From Antedon bifida (lineage: Eukaryota > Echinodermata > Crinoidea > Comatulida > Antedonidae): a stretch of DNA of 64,000 bases. Positions within the stretch are counted from its first letter, which is position 1. Every line of letters begins with the position of its first letter. The translations under genes and the position numbers were made by a program. The stretch is from positions 15,643,001 to 15,707,000 of the forward strand of contig OY727099.1 of the NCBI GenBank assembly GCA_963402885.1. Direction: 5' to 3'. The notes beneath the pieces were generated by a model. The model did not search any database and was not told the DNA's origin. It saw nothing but the letters and a program-made list of their open reading frames with translations. Of the stretch, positions 36,006-46,290 are shown piece by piece.

Positions 36006-37385
36006 ATAACCGTTGACGGAAATCTTAAGCAATACCACACCTGAAAATTGACAACTTTTCTACTTGACTACTAATTATGTTGGTACTGCGTAGCTAGAGA
36101 AGAGTAGGATTATACACTGTATATTGGGCAACATATACTGTATGTAGGGTTGTGGAAAAACAGAAATCCAAAAACCAAAAAAAAATAATTAAGTATGTCA
36201 ATAAATTTTTAATCAAATTTTGAGTGTTTAAAAGTTAATTTTTACAGTCCATATTTGTTCTTTATACCCTACGTGATAAATTGCTTTCATTTCCAAATAA
36301 CGCGACACATGCACATGAAAGTTAAGTAATCGTGCGCTCTCCAATTGGAAATTCAATGCAAATTTGTCTACAAAGATATCTATCTTTTATAGCTCTTCAG
36401 AATGCAGAAAACTAAGATCTCAGATATATCTATATCGCGCCATTAATTTGTTCTTACGATCTCGCAAAGAAACCAAGTCTATATATTTCATATTTCAAAT
36501 TATAGTAAGTGCCATTTCCAGACATCTAGCAGCTCTATTTTTTGAAACAATTTTCTTAACAATTAATTAGCTTTAACCATCTGGAGATGGAAAAAATGCT
36601 TATCTTTGAACTAAAGATACTATGGCGCTATTGTTATGTAAAAAATAAATGATAAAATAATAAAACAGTATTATAAGTTTTCTTACTATTACTGCTACTT
36701 GTAAGAAGCGGCCTACAAATTAAATCATAAAAAAAATACAGCAAATTTTACCGAAATCTCAGATCTAGAAAACTTCTAGACACCCCACAGTGCAGATGCA
36801 GAACTTATTATGGAAGCCAATGAGTTGTAGATATGAATTCATGTGCATAGACCACGTACGTCTTGATTAGGAAAAAGTGCATAGTGCATGCGCGTATCTC
36901 GGGACAGTTACATAGCGCCCTCAATTTGTATTTTAAATCGTGAATCTTGTTTACATCTTGCCACTATTTTAAACCAATCATAGCAACGAATGTAAAACGG
37001 TTTGGTCGATTTAGCAGTTTGAAATTAAAAATATATTTATGCCACATAAAAATACCATTAAAATTGAAGATATTATAAACTAACTTTGTATAATATAAAT
37101 GTTTGATGACGTCATATATTTTTATGATTTTAAAACGTAAAATGTATACCTATATTGTTAATTTGATAATTTAAAAATAAAAGTTTTTGAATTGAAGCGA
37201 GACTCTCATGAATATTCATAACCTATTCCTTTATCATAAACAACGTGTCTTGCAACCGGCTTAATAGCGTGCGAGCCATAATCTTGGCGAGAGGTAAGTG
37301 TGGTTTTCGATGTGTAATTTTGAGTTTGTTTAATATATACTGGCTTTATCTTTCCTGAAAGTCACAAAATTATGAATTCTAAATT
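36006..37385. other. No gene; short CRE-repeat remnant
   Basis: Around 36760-36860 and 37080-37150 there are phrases of the TGACGTCA repeat family (TTTGATGACGTCATATATTTT, GAGTTGTAGATATGAATTCATG). Otherwise nothing is recognised. Confidence 0.3.
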
Positions 37386-37791
37386 GTTTTAATATTATAT
37401 TATATAGCCTAGTCCAATTACTGTACTTTGTTAATAGCTATCCTATTCAGAAATGTAGTGTAGGAAGCTTAAGAAAGGAACATGTGCGACATTTGAGAGC
37501 ATGTGCTATAGACATGGGATGGACGCACGTGTGTTGACCTTATCCACGAAATGTGTAGACCTCTATCCATGGATGGGGCAACAGTCCTGTTTTAATATTA
37601 TATTATATAGCCTAGTCCAATTACTGTACTTTGTTAATAGCTAGCCTATTCAGAAATGTAGTGTAGGAAGCTTAAGAAAGGAACATGTGCGACATTTGAG
37701 AGCATGTGCTATAGACATGGGATGGACGCACGTGTGTTGACCTTCTCCACGAAATGTGTAGACCTCTATTCATGGATGGGGCAACAGTCAT
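37386..37791. repeat. 203-bp tandem duplication
   Basis: 37386-37588 and 37589-37791 are near-identical direct copies; I count only about three to four differences (TATCC/TAGCC, CTTATCC/CTTCTCC, TCTATCCATG/TCTATTCATG). The unit contains GGAAGCTTAAGAAAGGAACATG and ATGGGATGGACGCACGTGTG. The duplication is recent. Confidence 0.95.
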
Positions 37792-38344
37792 TTTAATAGA
37801 TAACCGGTGAATATTAGAAAATAGGCCTATTGTGAATATCAAAAGCTAGGCCTAGTATTTTATATATATATACAGTACTATAAATATAATATGTACTTTA
37901 AATTAGCTTTGAAAAAAGGGTCTAAGAAGACTACTGTAGGAAATTTTAATATTATTAGCGCCACTCACTGCACTGTCTGTCTGATGATAAATAATACTAT
38001 ATAGTAGCCTACACACATTTTATTAATAAACTAAAATATTGATGTACAAACTGGAGTTTCTGCAATCGCTTATTTATTTTATTATATTTATTATTCCTTT
38101 CATCATTAGGAAAGTTAGTCGTTGTCTTGTACTTGGTGATTGGATAGTGGTTACATCACAATACGTTACAGCCATTTATGCAGTGTGGCCGCAAACCAAA
38201 CCGTCCATGTTCTGTGGCCCCACACCATGTGTGTGGGGGTTTTGAAAAGAAGAATTCAACTCAACAAATATACATTGCCAACAAAAGTGGGTATTAATTG
38301 AATGTAGAGTCTAGACATACAGTTCTAAACACTAGTTTCAATAT

Positions 38345-38350
38345 TTTATT
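38345..38350 (-). promoter_or_regulatory. Putative polyadenylation signal of the RAG1-like gene
   Basis: AATAAA on the minus strand about 50 bp past the MITE that follows the stop codon. It is the first such hexamer downstream of the coding region on that strand. Confidence 0.4.
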
Positions 38351-38399
38351 TTAGTGTCATGTATTTAACAATAAAACTATTTTAAAACTATCAATTACT

Positions 38400-38586
38400 G
38401 TATACCTGCCAAATATCACGCGCAATGTGATTGTCGCGCATGAGGGCTGATTTATAATACGCCAAAAAGTTAAACATGGAGAGCATATTTTGCGATTGTT
38501 TTGAGTTAAAATAGCATAGAGGGCGCTATATATAATTTTATTTGAATGCCTCACACATTGGCCACTGAAAAAGTTGGCAGGTATAC
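38400..38586. mobile_element. 187-bp MITE, 13-bp TIR, 4-bp TACT target duplication
   Basis: Ends are GTATACCTGCCAA and TTGGCAGGTATAC, flanked by TACT on both sides (38396-38399 and 38587-38590). The interior has no frame. Removing the element and one TACT leaves TAA at the stop codon of the RAG1-like gene. With the element present, the stop reads TAG and the protein is unchanged. Confidence 0.88.
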
Positions 38587-38941
38587 TACTGAGAAAAATT
38601 ACAGTACAAAGAATGTGGTATCAACTGATCAGGCATCTTTGAAGCTTTCTTTTTTTTTTTTTCCGGTTTTGCTGCTAGCATCTGTGGCGATGTTTTCACC
38701 CAATGTTGCTTGATAACACTTTCTAACACTTTCAAATCATCTGGTATGCCCCTGATATCTCTCTTGATCGTGTTGAGCTGGGAATGTGCACTTTCACCCC
38801 CCTGCTCGCCATGAAAGCCTAAACCGAACCCCCACATTCGGATCCATTCACACACATGGTGTTCCAATATGTGCATTTTGGGGGGTTCGGTTTCTTGAAA
38901 ATTCTCTCTAAAGTATTTTATGTAGTCTTTAATGTTGTTTT
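38586..38941 (-). CDS. RAG1L: RAG1-like exon 10: His zinc ligands and catalytic Glu
   Basis: After acceptor TTTTTAACAG the exon encodes NNIKDYIKYFRENF, then KMHILEHHVCEWI, GFHGEQGGESAHSQLN and ESVIKQHWVKTSPQ, and a Lys-rich tail to a TAG at 38586-38588. H-x4-H and Glu (GES) align with RAG1 H937/H942 and E962; QHWVKTS resembles HHWLYTS of RAG1. The stop codon is shared with the end of a MITE. Confidence 0.82.
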
Positions 38942-41900
38942 CTGTTAAAAATAATAACATTTTATAGCATTAATTTTTTTTTAATTTTTAACATCTGAAA
39001 GGTAATTTTTTACTTTAATTTTGTTGACACTTCTTACCTAGAACTGAAACCATATCTTCCGTAAAGAAGGAAGCCAAGTTATATGATCTGTGGCATTGAC
39101 CAAATTTGGTGAAGAGGCTGCCATATTTTAACGTTAAAGCATACACATCTTCAGTTATTGCTGGGCATAGTTCTACTGCTGTTGCCTCTATTTGGCTCAT
39201 AATTTTCTTGATGTTCTCTGGCTGAAATATATAAATACAATAATAGTAAGTAATTATTCTAATTTTCTTTTGCGACTTTAATGAATCAATGTAAAGTAAG
39301 ATTCCAACACATGTGTCATACCTTCACGCATTTGTGGACGTGGTTTCCAACAAAAGAGCGTCCATGGTAGGCCTGCCTCTTCACTTTTATGGACTGTAGC
39401 GTATTTTCAATCGAGGTTGTCACATGTCCATTCTTGGGCAACTTCAAACTTTTAGATGCCTTTTCAGCAGATTCTCTCTAAGTTATAAATATATTTCTAC
39501 CAATAAGTGTTTTTAGTTGATGTTATGTTCATTAAAACTTGTAAGTAATCAGACTAACAATACATACCAATTGTTGTTCCTGTTCAGTTTTCTGATGAAT
39601 CTCATTGAATAATGGTGTCAACTGATTGGCATCCTCACCAAGAATTAGGAAAACATTCAAATAGTCCTTCAGTGCTTCAATTTCATGGGCCAGCTCATCA
39701 GCCTTAAGGGTCTTTTCCTGAATACCTCGAAGCACCCCCACATGTTTGGTAAACTGGGGGGTTGCATGCAAGTCTTCAATGGAATTTAAAGCAATTAAGC
39801 TGCCTATTTTAAAATCTAAAACTTGGCATGCTGCTTCGAGGCTGTTGTAATGCTTCAGGAAAAGCCCAAGGCTTATGTGAAGACCGGGGGGGGGGCAAAT
39901 CTGTAAAGAAAAATTATCAATTAGTTTTTGAATCAGGTGTAAAACAATAAGAACATAAAAGAACAGAATAAAAATCAAATTTAGGTAGATATTCTTTCAA
40001 TAAGGCATTTGCTTACTTGTGTAATGGGTACTGCAAATAGTGGCTTCGAAATAACGTTATTGAAAAGCTTTGCTCTTGTTATGCGCTCTCCATCGGCTAT
40101 ATACTTGGCATTGTCAATTTCCAAAGTCTTCAGGGTTCTTGGTGTCAAGTCCTTCTTCACCTTGGTTGAGTGACACCAAAGGCAATAATGCTTTCCTGTA
40201 AAACATTGTCATTGTCTATCAAAACCAATTCTAAATTTTTATTTTTTTAATAAAGGTAATCAAATAAATGTAAAGGCCATTCCACTTACCATTTGCGCCT
40301 GTTAGACCGTAAATTCGAGTTAGATACTCGTAATCACCAAATATAAAAAGTCTTATCTGTTTGTCTCTGTCAAAAAAACATGTGGTTGACGTTGTAATAG
40401 TATTTATCATGAAATTTTATCCTTTTTTTAGGATGCTATCAACATTAAGCAAACAAAGAGAGGGGTTATCAACTAACCTAATTGTTGATTCCTGCAACTG
40501 GTGTACTTGTGGAATTAGGCGTTTTAATCCAACATTTAAATTATGTAAACTGTCAGTAGCTTCAAAACAGTTAATCACGATGGTATTTTGCAATGAGTTG
40601 GGTGTTTGAACATTTCCGATCTGTACCATCTGTTTGAAATTGCCGCCACCCTTGTCGCCCCCCAACTTTATCCACAGTTCATTTTTTGGTATGTTGCCTT
40701 CATGCCAAGTTAACAGGTCGAGTCTGAAAGAAAACCAGTAACCAGTAAGTCATGACTCATTTTTGTACAGTATATCAAATTATTTTATAAAATATTTTTT
40801 ATACTATGACATTTTCACTTACTTATCTAAGTCATCAATATGTTGTGTTACTTTTTGTTTCAGGTCAGCAACACCAACAGAAGCCGTTTTTAAAACTACT
40901 TGATCTCCTGATTCATCCTTGTGAATCATTGGTAGATACTCTGAATTGATGTTGTTGCTGATGATTGTGTCTTGTTGGGTCCTCATTTTGGCCTCACATT
41001 CAGTTTGAATGCCATATTTTGTAAGCCATCTATAGGATAAAATAAAGGTACTTAACATTTTATTGATGTTACATTTTTGTTTTGGTTTATTTTAGTTTGA
41101 TGTGTTGCTCGTACTGACCGCTTTAATTCACGATTTCGGGTCCATGTAAGACCGAGGTTCGTCTTCAATGAAAGCAAGTCGCCTGTTGGTAGTTTTATAG
41201 GCTTGCGGAGAAGTTGCTTTAGCTCTTCTGGCAGTCTTCTGACTTCACCCGTCATTTGAAACATTGACTCACCACCACTGACCACATCTCGTACTACCTC
41301 AACTAATTTTGTACGATTTCGTACTGTCCTCTGACCAGCAAGTGATGAATCAACTTTCGGTATTATAATAGTTTGTAGTGTCTTAAATAAAATATAATAA
41401 TTGTTTTGATTGATCTTTTTATAGTTTCTTTGTTCATACACTAATATTGTTCATTATGTTTTATTTTAATTTTGTAATTTTTTATATAGACTTACTTGAT
41501 TCTAATAACTCTAATAGGCAATTCTTTAATGTTGACACATTTTAAGCTACTGTTTACTGTAATAAATTACCTTTCCTTTAAATGTGAAGTCTGCCGTGCG
41601 TTTCTTTGAGCTTTCTATCTTGGCTTTTATAATATGGTGACCCAGTTCTTCCATGAGTTGTGTAACTGGTTGGTTTGGTGGATGGTGCAAAATGTCTTGG
41701 ATTAAGTTATTGTTGTGTAAGTCTGTTGGTGTTGGCATGATATGTGGTGAAGTAGAACATGTAGGTGAAGCCAAGTAATCATGGTCAGAAACACAAACAT
41801 GGGTAGACGCATCTTTACATTCAACTACAGTTCGACAACATTTACAAGTCACATTTAAAGACAGATAACATTGAGCAAATATTAGTTGTACAGCAGTAGT

Positions 41901-42524
41901 AGATGAAAAATGGACAGGAATGTTACAAACACAACACTGAACTGTGTCAGTATCCTCATAAAGAGGCTGAACACAGGTCTTACATGTAATGTGTTGACAT
42001 GGAGGGACAACAGGACACTGACAAAGAAGTTTACAAATATTACATTTAAAAGAATTCATAGAATTACTTGGCACAAATGATGATGGTACTGGGGTGAGAA
42101 TGGGTGGATGTAAGTTACTGAAATGTTTTGTGATGTTTTGTTTATGGCGCAATGTCTGTATGTAAATGGAAGAACCGAGGCCACGCTTCTTTTTGGGGGG
42201 TCTTCCTCCCTTTTTTTGTTCCTCAAACAAACCACACGCTTCACACAATTTTCGTTTGTGTGGTACCCACTTCGCCACTCTTCCCAATGGTGTATTGTTG
42301 TCGATTTTTTTTTAGCAGAATCTACACATATATGGAGGGTGTACCCCTTCAACATCGAGGGAAACATCCAGGCCGGTTATCTTGTTTTGATTTTCTTTAA
42401 TTTTTGATTTTCTGTATTCAATTTTCCCATTATTTGATTTGTAAGGTCTAATTCTTTCACCACATAACCTACATAATAATTGAAGATTGGCTAAGTGGTC
42501 CTCCATAATTGGTCTTGTTATCAC
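38586..42524 (-). CDS. RAG1L: RAG1-like protein / transposase, ten coding exons, one internal stop
   Basis: Minus-strand exons: 41571-42524 (ATG at 42506), 41119-41381, 40823-41029, 40478-40723, 40290-40366, 40017-40195, 39568-39900, 39322-39477, 39038-39221, 38586-38941. All introns are GT-AG and phases agree throughout, giving 978 codons; vertebrate RAG1 has just over 1,040. Order: N-terminal zinc motifs (LCRLCG, GVHPPYMCRFC, LCEACG), a basic patch (GGRPPKKKRG), a RING finger near residues 155-195, a C2HC-type zinc segment, then a DDE core. The core has Asp in GGDKGGG, Asp in FGDYEYL, CLWC zinc ligands, HILEHH and Glu in GEQGGES, then QHWVKTS. These parallel RAG1 D600, D708, CxxC, HxxxxH and E962. 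Codon 65 is TAA beside an A-run. It could be a transposase or a domesticated gene. Confidence 0.85.
40017..40195 (-). CDS. RAG1L: RAG1-like exon 6: CxxC zinc ligands
   Basis: The exon begins by completing Gly and encodes KHYCLWCHSTKVKKDLTPRT, then ERITRAKLFNNVISKPLF. CLWC matches the position of the RAG1 C727/C730 pair; its partners HILEHH lie in the last exon. Confidence 0.82.
40290..40366 (-). CDS. RAG1L: RAG1-like exon 5: second catalytic Asp
   Basis: A 77-bp exon encodes DKQIRLFIFGDYEYLTRIYG and LTGAN, with one base left at the end. The Asp in FGDYEYL sits at the expected distance before the zinc-binding CLWC of the next exon, as D708 does before the CxxC in RAG1. Confidence 0.82.
40478..40723 (-). 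CDS. RAG1L: RAG1-like exon 4: first catalytic Asp
   Basis: Between acceptor TTTCTTTCAG and donor GTTAGTTG the exon encodes ELWIKLGGDKGGGNFKQMVQ and continues to TIVINCFEATDS. The Asp in GGDKGGG is at the place of RAG1 D600 (in CDGMGD) followed by a beta-strand segment. The exon ends ESTI plus two bases. Confidence 0.82.
41571..42524 (-). CDS. RAG1L: RAG1-like exon 1: N-terminal zinc motifs and RING finger
   Basis: An acceptor-like TTTTTATGTAG precedes 42524, so a 5' non-coding exon is likely. From ATG 42506 the frame encodes MEDHLANLQLLCRLCG, then LDVEGVHPPYMCRFC, a TAA at 42312-42314, and continues in the same frame with KWVPHKRKLCEACG. The spacing parallels the conserved N-terminal zinc region of RAG1 (LCRICG, HP..FC, WHPH..CDIC). 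The RING motif has CNIC, CQHITCKTC and CCVC; a further C-x2-C...H-x-C zinc segment follows (CKCC, HVC). An ATG at about 42059 lies just before the RING and could start a shorter protein. Confidence 0.85.
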
Positions 42525-42849
42525 CTACATAAAAAAAAAAACTAAAATTAAGCCGGTTTTTAAACAAAGACAAACATTTAAAATGAATATTTATCAACAA
42601 AATAGAAAATGTGAATTTTTCATAAAAACTTTTATTATTTAATAAATCGATAATTTATGTATCTAACAAATATTTGGAACTGTTTTAAAGCAATGTACCT
42701 AGAGAATTGGAGGTCTGACTAATATCGGACCTATTTAACCTTTCGATAAACGAAACGTTTTGAAACTTTATTTCCTAGTAGATTGTTTTATTATTTATAA
42801 AATTCAATAAAAAAATTCTTACTTTTATTAAGTTATCGTAGTAAATTTT

Positions 42850-42985
42850 AACATTTACCGAAGTTTACCGAAGTTTTAAACTCCCCGCGGCTCGTGTCGA
42901 ACGTGCGCGTACGAGCTACAAGTACGTTGCTACGGGAGCCGCTGATTACGCCCTCTATTTTTTTCGAAATCTCAATTTCCAAACA
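42850..42985 (-). promoter_or_regulatory. CpG-rich segment upstream of the RAG1-like gene
   Basis: CTCCCCGCGGCTCGTGTCGAAC and nearby CGTGCGCGTACGAGC stand out in an AT-rich background. On the minus strand, donors CTTCG|GTAAAC and TTCG|GTAAATG (near 42865) could splice to the acceptor at 42524. I read it as a candidate promoter and non-coding first exon; there is no TATA box I would trust. Confidence 0.35.
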
Positions 42986-43009
42986 TCGCACTAGCGAGAC
43001 GTACAAAAT

Positions 43010-43535
43010 GGTATGTCATCATCATTTGGACACCTGATTTAAAAAAATAAAATTTTTCCCTTTTTTCATAGACAATTCACATTCAACAGAGCGCATCAGA
43101 TTTTCTCTCAAATTTACATATATTCTTTCTCAAACAATTCTCATGGATTACCAATATTTTAATTTTGATGATGTCATCACGTTTAAAAATTTGAATAATG
43201 TGGGTCGCATAATTTTACCTATACCGATTATTATTTGAAATCATACAGTTGTTCAGAATTAAAGATGACCTTGATGGTTATAACTTATTATCGAAGCTTC
43301 TGAAATTTACATATGAATTCATGTAAAAATGTCTTGAAGTCATCATATGGCCAACTGTATTTGAAAAGTAGTTTCTTTTTCCAAGTTATACAAATTTAAA
43401 ACAACTCGCAGAATGCTTCTACGTGTCCAATTTTCTTCCAAATCTACTATATTTTTGTTTAAATCATTATTTACCGAAATTGTCATATTCATCTTTGATT
43501 TTGATAACGACACCTATGCTACACGGTATGTGGAT
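43010..43535 (-). repeat. CRE-palindrome repeat family, inverted copy
   Basis: On the minus strand it carries, in order, CGTGTAGCATAGGTG, ACAATTTCGGTAAATA, GGCCATATGATGACTTC, CATGAATTCATATG and TGATGACATCAT, matching 53.35-53.7 kb and 7.3-7.7 kb. It sits between the RAG1-like gene and the BEL/Pao element. Confidence 0.7.
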
Positions 43536-43938
43536 AACAGTTTATAATGTATTTTATTAGGTATGGTAACGCTGTGCGTGTGCGTATTGCATCCTTGATA
43601 ACAAGGCTAAAATCTCAACATTTGTGGACTTTATATTTTTTCTATTTTCACTATCTTTATTTATATTTTCATAAATAAGAATATTCTGAATATTACGAAC
43701 AATGAGTCGATTTAGTGCACATATTCTACCATTGGTCTTAATATGATTTTAGTCCGCCATTGCTTTTTGAGTTTTTGAGTTGCAGAAACTGATCAAGACT
43801 GTATAATAATTGATTGTTAATTGTTACAAAATAATTTGGTGATCCAGGTTGTCTCTGTGTTGCGGAGGCCACCATTGTTTTCTGCGTTGCGGAAACTAAT
43901 CGAATTTGTTAACCAAATTGTTTATTCTGTGTTGCGGA

Positions 43939-44975
43939 ATGGAAAACGATTCGCAGTTTGGTTTAGGTGGATACAATTTGAGGAAGGTGCCCGCTCAAAC
44001 TGAAAAAGGAAACCAATATAGGATGGAGTTGGGAAAGGAAAATCGGGATTCATCTAGAAATTGTGCAGTCAGTCCATCTCAACACATTACAGTTCCATCA
44101 TCGTCGTTTAGTCCATCTCAACACATTACAGTTCCATCATCGTTTACTCCATCTCAACACATTACAGTTCCATTATCGTTTAGTCCATCTCAACACATCA
44201 CAGTTCCATCATCGTTTACTCCATATTCACTTGTTACTTCATTATCACCACAGCGTGTTGCATGTCAAGCCACAACGCCAGTCTCATCACAAAACTTTCC
44301 GATTTTGTCACCATTTGTGCAACCTTCACTGTTTAATCAGCCACAGTTTAATCAGCCACAGTTTAATCAGCCACAGTTTAATCAGCCACAAGCACCGGTT
44401 ATGAAAGAGTTAATAGATTCATTACGATTACCAACAGGGTGGAAAGGTTTGATGGAAACCCTTTAAAATACCGTAGGTGGGAATGTGCATTTACCTCTTT
44501 AATTGAATCTAAAGCCGTATCGTTGAATGAAAAGTTGAACTTACTAAGTCAACATCTGTCAGGAGAGCCGCTAGCCATGATAAGTAGCTATATGTTACTA
44601 CAGTCGGAAGAAGTTTATTAGTGTATATCGTTATGTATTATCGTAGTGAACTTAAAAATAGATATGGTAACAATGCTGTTATTTCTAAGGCGTTTTTGTA
44701 CAAGTTAGAAAGTTGGCCAAAGATTCAACCAAGAGATGCGCCTGGTCTTAGAGTATTTTCAGACAAAATCGTGGTAGCTAAACAATAGATTCCGGATTTG
44801 GGAGTTTTAGATTACCCTCAAGAGAACCTTAAACTAATAAAGAAGGTACCTTATTTCATAGAAAATAAGTGGCGAAATATTGCACAATCTTATGCTAATG
44901 TTGACTCTTTTCCAAGTTTTGAAATATTTGCAGGTTTTGTCAGAGCAAGGGCTGATGAAGCCAATATACCAATTA
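43939..44975 (+). pseudogene. BEL/Pao gag (DUF1759-like)
   Basis: ATG at 43939 starts a frame beginning MENDSQFGLGGYNLRK. It contains four copies of a decapeptide-like unit around PSQHITVPSSF (44081-44225) and four copies of FNQPQ (44331-44395). After a frameshift near 44450 come MERFDGNPLKYRRW and LSQHLSGEPLA, then (44640-44975) KNRYGN, DYPQENLKLIKKVPYFIENKW, the usual core of BEL/Pao gag. Stops at 44619 and 44788. The repeats make the N-terminus unusually low in complexity. A gag zinc knuckle was not seen. Confidence 0.75.
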
Positions 44976-45440
44976 ATACGTCTTTGTGCACCTCCGTTAC
45001 AAGTAAATCATCAAATACTTCTATGATAATGCCTGTTTGTTTTATTTCAGATAGCATTGCTGAGAAACTAAAGTTGGAGGGGAATAAAACCAATCTACTT
45101 TTGTCAACTATGCATAGCAAATCATCCGTGTCATGTCACAAGTTTAGCCACATGGAAGTTGTTAGCTTTGACCGAAAGACTGTGATACCAGTTCCTACAG
45201 TTTTTTCTAGAGATCAAATTCCAGCCACCAGATCCCTACTCCGTCTGTCGCAAGTAAGTGGACTCACTTGAACCGCATTTCATCTGTTATTGTTCCTTAT
45301 ATGCAGAATGTGCCGATAGAGATGTTAATAGGAAACAATGTTCCAAATGCCATTAGACCTAGAGACATAAGAGTTGGTGGAGAAGACGAACCATACGGAC
45401 AACTATCAGCTCTTGGATGGGGTGTCGTGGGCACCATGTG
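44976..45440 (+). pseudogene. BEL/Pao aspartic protease region, truncated
   Basis: Segments SIAEKLKLEGN (45055), HSKSSVSCHKFSHMEV and VPTVFSRDQIPA (45190), then after a shift IEMLIGNNVPNAIRPRDI and PYGQLSALGWGVVG (to 45432), are the C-terminal part of the DUF1758-type peptidase. The first catalytic motif (D-S/T-G) is missing, so a deletion seems to have joined gag to mid-protease. Confidence 0.7.
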
Positions 45441-45539
45441 CCAAAAGGTTCCGGAAGTGTCGGTGTCTAATCACATGGTTGCTTCGGAAAAAGACTCAAA
45501 TGTATCACAGAAGAATCATTTGGTAAGTCAAACTAATGC

Positions 45540-46290
45540 CAAAGAGATGATTTTGATAATGTATGAACTAGATTTTAATGACGATAAGCCTGGTCAATCT
45601 GCAATGTCAGCCGATGATCGTAAATTCATGGATATCATGGAATCTAATGTAGTTCAGCGTACAGATGATCACTACGAAATGCCTCTGCCCTTAAAGATAA
45701 GTAACATGGCTTTAAAGCGTCTAAAACAGCTTAAACACAAACTAAATCATAATTTAACCTTTAAGAATGACTACATGAACTTTATGGTAGATGTTCTTGA
45801 GAACTGTTCCTGTAACGAACTGGACATGCGTAATGGTGAAATTAACTACGTTCCTCATCATGGTGTATATCACCCGAAAAAAAAGATTGTTCAGCCGAGT
45901 ATGCTGGAATATCATTAAATAAACGTTTATTACAGGGACCCGATATGATTAACAATTTATTTGGAGTCTTAACTCGTTTCAGAAAGGAACCAATTGCTAT
46001 TCAAGCCGATGTGAAAGGAATGTTTCACCAGTTTTTTGTTTCAGAGCCTGATCGTAACTTTCTTCGATTTCTATGGTGGAACGACGGTTCTGAAGAAATT
46101 GTCGAACATAGGATGACTGTACATCTGTTTGGTGCAGTGAGTTCGCCTCAGTCGCTAACTTCGGCCTACGAAAGGCTGCTGATGATGGTGAATCTTAATA
46201 CGGTAAACCAGTTGCTGACTTCATACGTAACGACTTTGACGTCGACGACGGTTTGAAATCTCTTCCATCGGAAGTTGATGCAATTTAATT
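45540..46290 (+). pseudogene. BEL/Pao reverse transcriptase
   Basis: The N-terminal part has MSADDRKFMDIM and YEMPLPLK. Next come NNLFGVLTRFRKEPIAIQADV with KGMFHQFFV (first Asp motif), then HLFGAVSSPQ. The catalytic pair is in FDVDDGLKSLP (about 46225-46255) in a different frame. Stop codons at 45916 and 46254. This reverse transcriptase cannot be made in one piece. Confidence 0.8.

Noticed and set aside
42056..42407. Plus-strand and alternative minus-strand frames of 82-103 codons
   Set aside because: They are shadows of RAG1-like exon 1 in other frames.
38586..42524. A RAG2-like (Kelch) partner near the RAG1-like gene
   Set aside because: I scanned the flanks (36-38.5 and 42.5-43.9 kb) on both strands and saw no Kelch-type repeats.
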